Origin: Synergistaceae bacterium
GTDB taxonomy: Bacteria; Synergistota; Synergistia; Synergistales; Aminobacteriaceae
DNA: 9,275 nucleotides
NCBI GenBank assembly: GCA_031270755.1
Contig: JAISWV010000277.1
Span: 1 to 9,275 of the forward strand
Reading direction: 5' to 3'
Shown: positions 6,455 to 9,275 of the stretch, in pieces
Position numbering within the stretch: position 1 is the first letter of the stretch
Layout of the letters: every line of letters begins with the position of its first letter
The notes under the pieces: generated by a model
What the model was told of the DNA's origin: nothing
Databases searched by the model: none
What the model saw: the letters and a program-made list of their open reading frames with translations, nothing else
Position numbers and translations under genes: made by a program

Positions 6455-7480
6455 CTATTTGGAACGGGATTGGCGCATACGGGGGTCGAGAACCATCACC
6501 ACCACGTCCACCACTAAATTGGTCGCGATGAAGATGACGCCCAAAACCAAAACCACGCCGCAAACGGCATTGATGTCCTTGCCCAAAATGGCGCTCATGG
6601 CGTAGCGGGACATGCCCGGCCAGTTGAAGATCGTCTCCACCAAAAACGCGTTTCCGAAAATCGCGGCGATGTCCAAGCCCATGATGGAGACGGTGGGGAT
6701 GATCGAGGGTTTCAACAGGTACTTGCGGTTGATGACCTTGCGCGGCACTCCTTGGGAGGTCATCATCGTGATGTAGTCTTTGCCCTCGTTCTCCAGCATG
6801 TAGGAACGGGTCAAGCGCGCCTCCTGCATGGTGTGCCCCAGGGAAAGGGCCAGAGCCGGCAAAAGCAGGTGGGTAAACGCGTCCCACGCCGCCGCCGGCT
6901 GTCCGGCCATCAGCGCGTCCAGCACCATCAGCCCCGTGACCGGCGGGACCTGAAATCCCATAGTCAGCCGTCCGCCGATGGAGGGCAGGATCGGCACCCA
7001 GTAGCCGAAGATCAGTAAAAAGAGAACAGCCCACACGAACGTCGGCGTGGCGATAATGATGTAACTGCAAAAGCGTATCAGGTAGTCCGGCCATCGGTTT
7101 TTGTACATCGCCCCCAACACGCCCAAAAGCAGGGCGAAAAATATGGGAGGGATCCCCGCCCATATCACCAACTCCAGCGTGGCGGGCAGGAATTCACGGA
7201 GGTCTTGGAGCACTCCCCGTTTCGTCACGGTGGAAACCCCAAAGTCTCCTTGCGTCACGTCTTTGAGCCAGTAATAATATTGGACCGGCAGGGGCTCGTT
7301 GTAGTGCATACGCTCCCGATACCTTTCCACCACCTCTTCCGGGGCGCTGGGCCCCAGAGCCAGGCGGGCCGGATCGCCTGGAATCACGCGCATCAAAGAA
7401 AATATCAGCATGGACAGGCCAACCAGCACCACCAGCGCCCAGCCCAATCTTTTCAAAACGGTTATGAACAGTGACGGCAA
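6455..7480 (-). CDS. Peptide ABC transporter permease (OppB/DppB-like)
   Basis: Inner-membrane permease, 341 residues from the chosen start, with about six membrane segments. Family marks: the first segment at about 12-30 is followed by RVIPGDP (31-37), the LPVQYYYWLKDVTQGDFGVS region typical of DppB/OppB follows, an EAA-like cytoplasmic loop sits near 235-255 (YITMMTSQGVPRKVINRKYL), and LDPR stands near the C-terminus. I start it at TTG 7480, because GAGAGGGG (7489-7496) lies 8 nt upstream, the same geometry as for the binding-protein gene. A TTG at 7498 would add six residues but overlaps that ribosome binding site. The gene follows the binding-protein gene after an 83-nt gap filled by a double-hairpin element. 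It pairs with the OppC/DppC-like permease. Confidence 0.94.
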   Translation of the reverse strand: MPSLFITVLKRLGWALVVLVGLSMLIFSLMRVIPGDPARLALGPSAPEEVVERYRERMHYNEPLPVQYYYWLKDVTQGDFGVSTVTKRGVLQDLREFLPATLELVIWAGIPPIFFALLLGVLGAMYKNRWPDYLIRFCSYIIIATPTFVWAVLFLLIFGYWVPILPSIGGRLTMGFQVPPVTGLMVLDALMAGQPAAAWDAFTHLLLPALALSLGHTMQEARLTRSYMLENEGKDYITMMTSQGVPRKVINRKYLLKPSIIPTVSIMGLDIAAIFGNAFLVETIFNWPGMSRYAMSAILGKDINAVCGVVLVLGVIFIATNLVVDVVVMVLDPRMRQSRSK

Positions 7481-7488
7481 GGCTTTTA

Positions 7489-7496
7489 CCCCTCTC
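7489..7496 (-). promoter_or_regulatory. Ribosome binding site deciding the permease B start
   Basis: On the minus strand this reads GAGAGGGG, 8 nt before the TTG at 7480. It overlaps the first codons of the longer frame beginning at 7498, which argues that the longer start is not used. Confidence 0.65.
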
Positions 7497-7509
7497 AATC
7501 AAGGAAATC

Positions 7510-7555
7510 TTGGGGCTCCGCCCCAAACCCCGCTCAAGGGCCCAAGGCCCTTGAG
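7510..7555 (-). repeat. REP-like double palindrome between binding-protein and permease genes
   Basis: Two perfect hairpins lie side by side. One has arms CTCAAGGGC (7533-7541) and GCCCTTGAG (7547-7555), a 9-bp stem with a 5-nt loop. The other has arms TTGGGGC (7510-7516) and GCCCCAA (7520-7526), a 7-bp stem with a 3-nt loop. A C-rich hexanucleotide separates them. In the direction of transcription no T run follows the second hairpin, so it is not a classic terminator. GC-rich paired palindromes of this form resemble interspersed repetitive extragenic elements. Placed after a binding-protein gene, they can protect the upstream mRNA from 3' decay or reduce read-through, as the REP elements between malE and malF do. 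Repetition elsewhere in the genome cannot be tested here. Confidence 0.75.
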
Positions 7556-7563
7556 AATCCCTT

Positions 7564-9168
7564 TTATTTTTTACGGTCAGGGTAGACTTTAATATCCCTG
7601 AGGTAAAGCGAGAACCCTTGCAGTCCGATTTTCGGCGCCATTTCCACGTAAGAGGACTGGTACACCAAGCGCTCTGGCGTTTCCGTGAGAGGAATGAAGG
7701 TGAACCGCTGGGCGCAGTACCTCTGAATTTCCTTGTAGGCGGCGGCGCGGGCGTCGATGTTCACCAGGGCCAGTGCCTTGTCGATCATGGCGTCCAGGAC
7801 CGGATCGTTGACCCAGTTCATGTTCTCCCACGTGCCGGTGGCTTTGGAGCGCAGCTGCGAGACGAACTGAGAGGCCGAGTCGGAGGTGACCGGCGTGATG
7901 GACACCAGGGTCGTCATGGGAGACGTGTCCACTTTGGCGGAGTTGGACACGATGGTGGACCAAGGCAGCTCCACAATGGAGACCTTCAGCCCTATTTGAG
8001 AGGCCAAAGCCTGGATCATCAAAGCGACCTTTTCCCGGTCGGCGGACTCCGAGTTCCAGACCAGCTCGATGGGGTGGTCGGCGATGGCCGCCGCGTACTT
8101 GGACTCGGAGAGGGCTTTCTTTGCCTTTTCCAAGTTCAGGGAAAGGTCGAACACGGGCTCGTAACCCAGGGAGTTGGAGGGAACGATGCTCTTTTTCTGG
8201 ACGGAGTCCGGGAGAATCTTCGTGCACAGGGTTGTGTAATCCACCAGGTATCCCAGGGCCTCCCGTACCTTTGGGTCGTCCACCGGCGCTTTCTGGTTAT
8301 TCAGCCAGAAGTTGATGCCGCTGCCCGCGTAGTTGAAGGCCAGCTTGAGGGTGCTGTCGGAGTCCAGCATCGACTGGATGTTCTCCGTGGTTTGATAATG
8401 GTCGGCGCACTCCAGCTCCTGACGGCTCATCATGGTCTTGACCCTGACGGCCTCGTTGGAGGCGTAAATCAAAAACTTTTCCGGCACGTCTTTTTCGAAG
8501 CCGGCCCAGTAATTTTTGTAAATACCGCCTCCCACCGAGATGTTGGTGCTGACGCTGTCGACAGCGTAGGGGCCGGAACCGGCGTCGTGCTCCAAAAGGT
8601 AGGCTTTGCCATAGTCGCCCTTGTCTCCATAGTCGCCCGCCGAGGCATAATGGGCCTCCAGCAGCTTCTGGTCCAGGATGTAAAAACGAACCAGGCTGTT
8701 CAGCAAAGGACCGTAGGGGACTTTACAGTTCAGACGCACGGTGGTGTCGTCCACCGCTTCCACGGAGTCCACGTAAGAGTAGAAGAGGAAAGCGAAACCC
8801 TCCCCGATCTCCAGCAGCCGCTTCATGGAATAGGCCACATCCCGGGCGGTCAGTTTGTTGCCGCTGTGAAAGGTGATGCCTTGACGGATTTTGAAGTCCC
8901 AGGTCAACCCGTCCTCGGAAATCTTCCAGCTCTCGGCCACCCAGGGCTTGACTCCGCCGTCCGGAGTCGGGAAGACCAAGCTGTCGTAGACGTTGATCAA
9001 AACCGTGCCGGAAGCGTAATCGGAGCCCACCGCCGGGTCCCATTTCGGCATGATGACCTGCGTCACCCGGAAGATGCTCCCTTCTTTTTCGGCTTTTTCG
9101 TCAGCACCTCCCAAACCGGCCATTAAAACCGCGCAAAACACCAAAATACAAACGGAAATCTTTTTCAT
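7564..9168 (-). CDS. Extracytoplasmic peptide-binding protein of ABC transporter (SBP_bac_5, OppA/DppA-like)
   Basis: Solute-binding protein that captures peptides outside the inner membrane and delivers them to the permease pair; 534 residues, normal for the family. MKK followed by a hydrophobic stretch (about 4-19) and a small-residue site near GLGGA-DEK (20-24) forms a type I signal peptide. Neither early cysteine (C7, C12) sits in a good lipobox, so a free periplasmic protein is more likely than a lipoprotein. The family block AESWKISEDGLTWDFKIR starts at residue 78 and continues through GITFHSGNKLTARDVAYS. Other typical parts are GSGPYAV, DPKVREALGYLVD and EIQRYCAQRFTFIPLTE. I chose the ATG at 9168 because GAGGGGG (9177-9183) lies 8 nt upstream and the signal peptide begins there; a longer frame from 9219 would put 17 unsuited residues before it. 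It is the first gene of the operon. Peptide cargo is inferred from the neighbours and the downstream dipeptidase; nickel, glutathione or sugar-oligomer relatives exist in this family. Confidence 0.93.
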   Translation of the reverse strand: MKKISVCILVFCAVLMAGLGGADEKAEKEGSIFRVTQVIMPKWDPAVGSDYASGTVLINVYDSLVFPTPDGGVKPWVAESWKISEDGLTWDFKIRQGITFHSGNKLTARDVAYSMKRLLEIGEGFAFLFYSYVDSVEAVDDTTVRLNCKVPYGPLLNSLVRFYILDQKLLEAHYASAGDYGDKGDYGKAYLLEHDAGSGPYAVDSVSTNISVGGGIYKNYWAGFEKDVPEKFLIYASNEAVRVKTMMSRQELECADHYQTTENIQSMLDSDSTLKLAFNYAGSGINFWLNNQKAPVDDPKVREALGYLVDYTTLCTKILPDSVQKKSIVPSNSLGYEPVFDLSLNLEKAKKALSESKYAAAIADHPIELVWNSESADREKVALMIQALASQIGLKVSIVELPWSTIVSNSAKVDTSPMTTLVSITPVTSDSASQFVSQLRSKATGTWENMNWVNDPVLDAMIDKALALVNIDARAAAYKEIQRYCAQRFTFIPLTETPERLVYQSSYVEMAPKIGLQGFSLYLRDIKVYPDRKK

Positions 9169-9275
9169 AACTTCTACCCCCTCGTCTATAAATGAGATTT
9201 GAACTGTGACGCTGGACACCGCTAACCATAGCAGATTACCTGTTTTTAGCTATTCTAAACTTTAGGCTTTTTATC
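9169..9275 (-). promoter_or_regulatory. Upstream region of the peptide-transport operon
   Basis: This AT-rich stretch must hold or adjoin the operon promoter. On the minus strand two -10-like sites appear: TAGAAT (plus 9252-9257), whose -35 would fall outside the window, and TGCTATGGT (plus 9225-9233), an extended -10 form without a clear -35. The ribosome binding site GAGGGGG is at 9177-9183. A short inverted repeat TTTAG-N5-CTAAA (9245-9259) overlaps the first candidate and could be an operator, but it is only 5 bp per arm. Confidence 0.35.

Noticed and set aside
7410..7592. Short plus-strand frame across the double hairpin.
   Set aside because: It has no ribosome binding site and runs through a palindromic element and the antisense of two genes.
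7618..9126. Long open frame (502 codons) on the plus strand opposite the binding-protein gene.
   Set aside because: The translation is low-complexity and rich in Gly, Val, His and Gln, as expected of an antisense shadow. The minus-strand frame has a signal peptide and family motifs.
1..9275. A novel defence, mobile or biosynthetic system.
   Set aside because: No nuclease, integrase, transposase, toxin-antitoxin pair, repeat array or unusual enzyme cluster is present. Apart from the 63-residue gene, every coding region belongs to a well-known family.

Overview
The window holds one complete oligopeptide/dipeptide import operon ending in a peptidase gene (minus strand, about 9168 down to 2073). 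Facing it on the plus strand are a cysteinyl-tRNA synthetase gene (219-1640) and a 63-residue orphan gene (1746-1937). All eight genes are complete. No rRNA, tRNA, CRISPR array, insertion sequence, phage gene or other sign of recent transfer is visible.

Organism: the moderately GC-rich coding sequence, strong AGGAGG/GAGGGG-type ribosome binding sites, frequent TTG starts, an exported binding protein without a lipobox, and a peptide-uptake plus peptidase operon suggest an anaerobic, peptide- and amino-acid-fermenting bacterium. My best guess is a member of the Synergistota. This is an impression from protein character and gene content, not the result of a search.

Layout: 1-218 is a leader with weak promoter candidates. 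cysS probably starts at a TTG (219) placed by a consensus ribosome binding site. The orphan gene has its own promoter (TTTACA-N16-TACAAT), a strong ribosome binding site and an intrinsic terminator that begins at the base after its stop codon. Positions 1965-2072 separate the convergent units. In transcription order the minus-strand operon is substrate-binding protein, a double-hairpin intercistronic element, permease B, permease C, ATPase D, ATPase F, then pepD. The genes downstream of the double hairpin are tightly packed (26-nt gap, 4-nt overlap, 3-nt gap, 37-nt gap).

How it works together: the binding protein should capture short peptides outside the inner membrane. The two permeases form the channel and the two ATPases drive import. 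PepD, a cytosolic M20 metallodipeptidase, can then cut imported dipeptides to amino acids, so uptake and hydrolysis are probably co-expressed. The double hairpin after the binding-protein gene is a likely device for producing more binding protein than membrane complex.

Most of the window is well-understood biology. The items most worth a second look are the orphan 63-residue gene, the REP-like double hairpin, the atypical LGGGE signature in the second ATPase, and identically spaced four-cysteine motifs in both ATPases.
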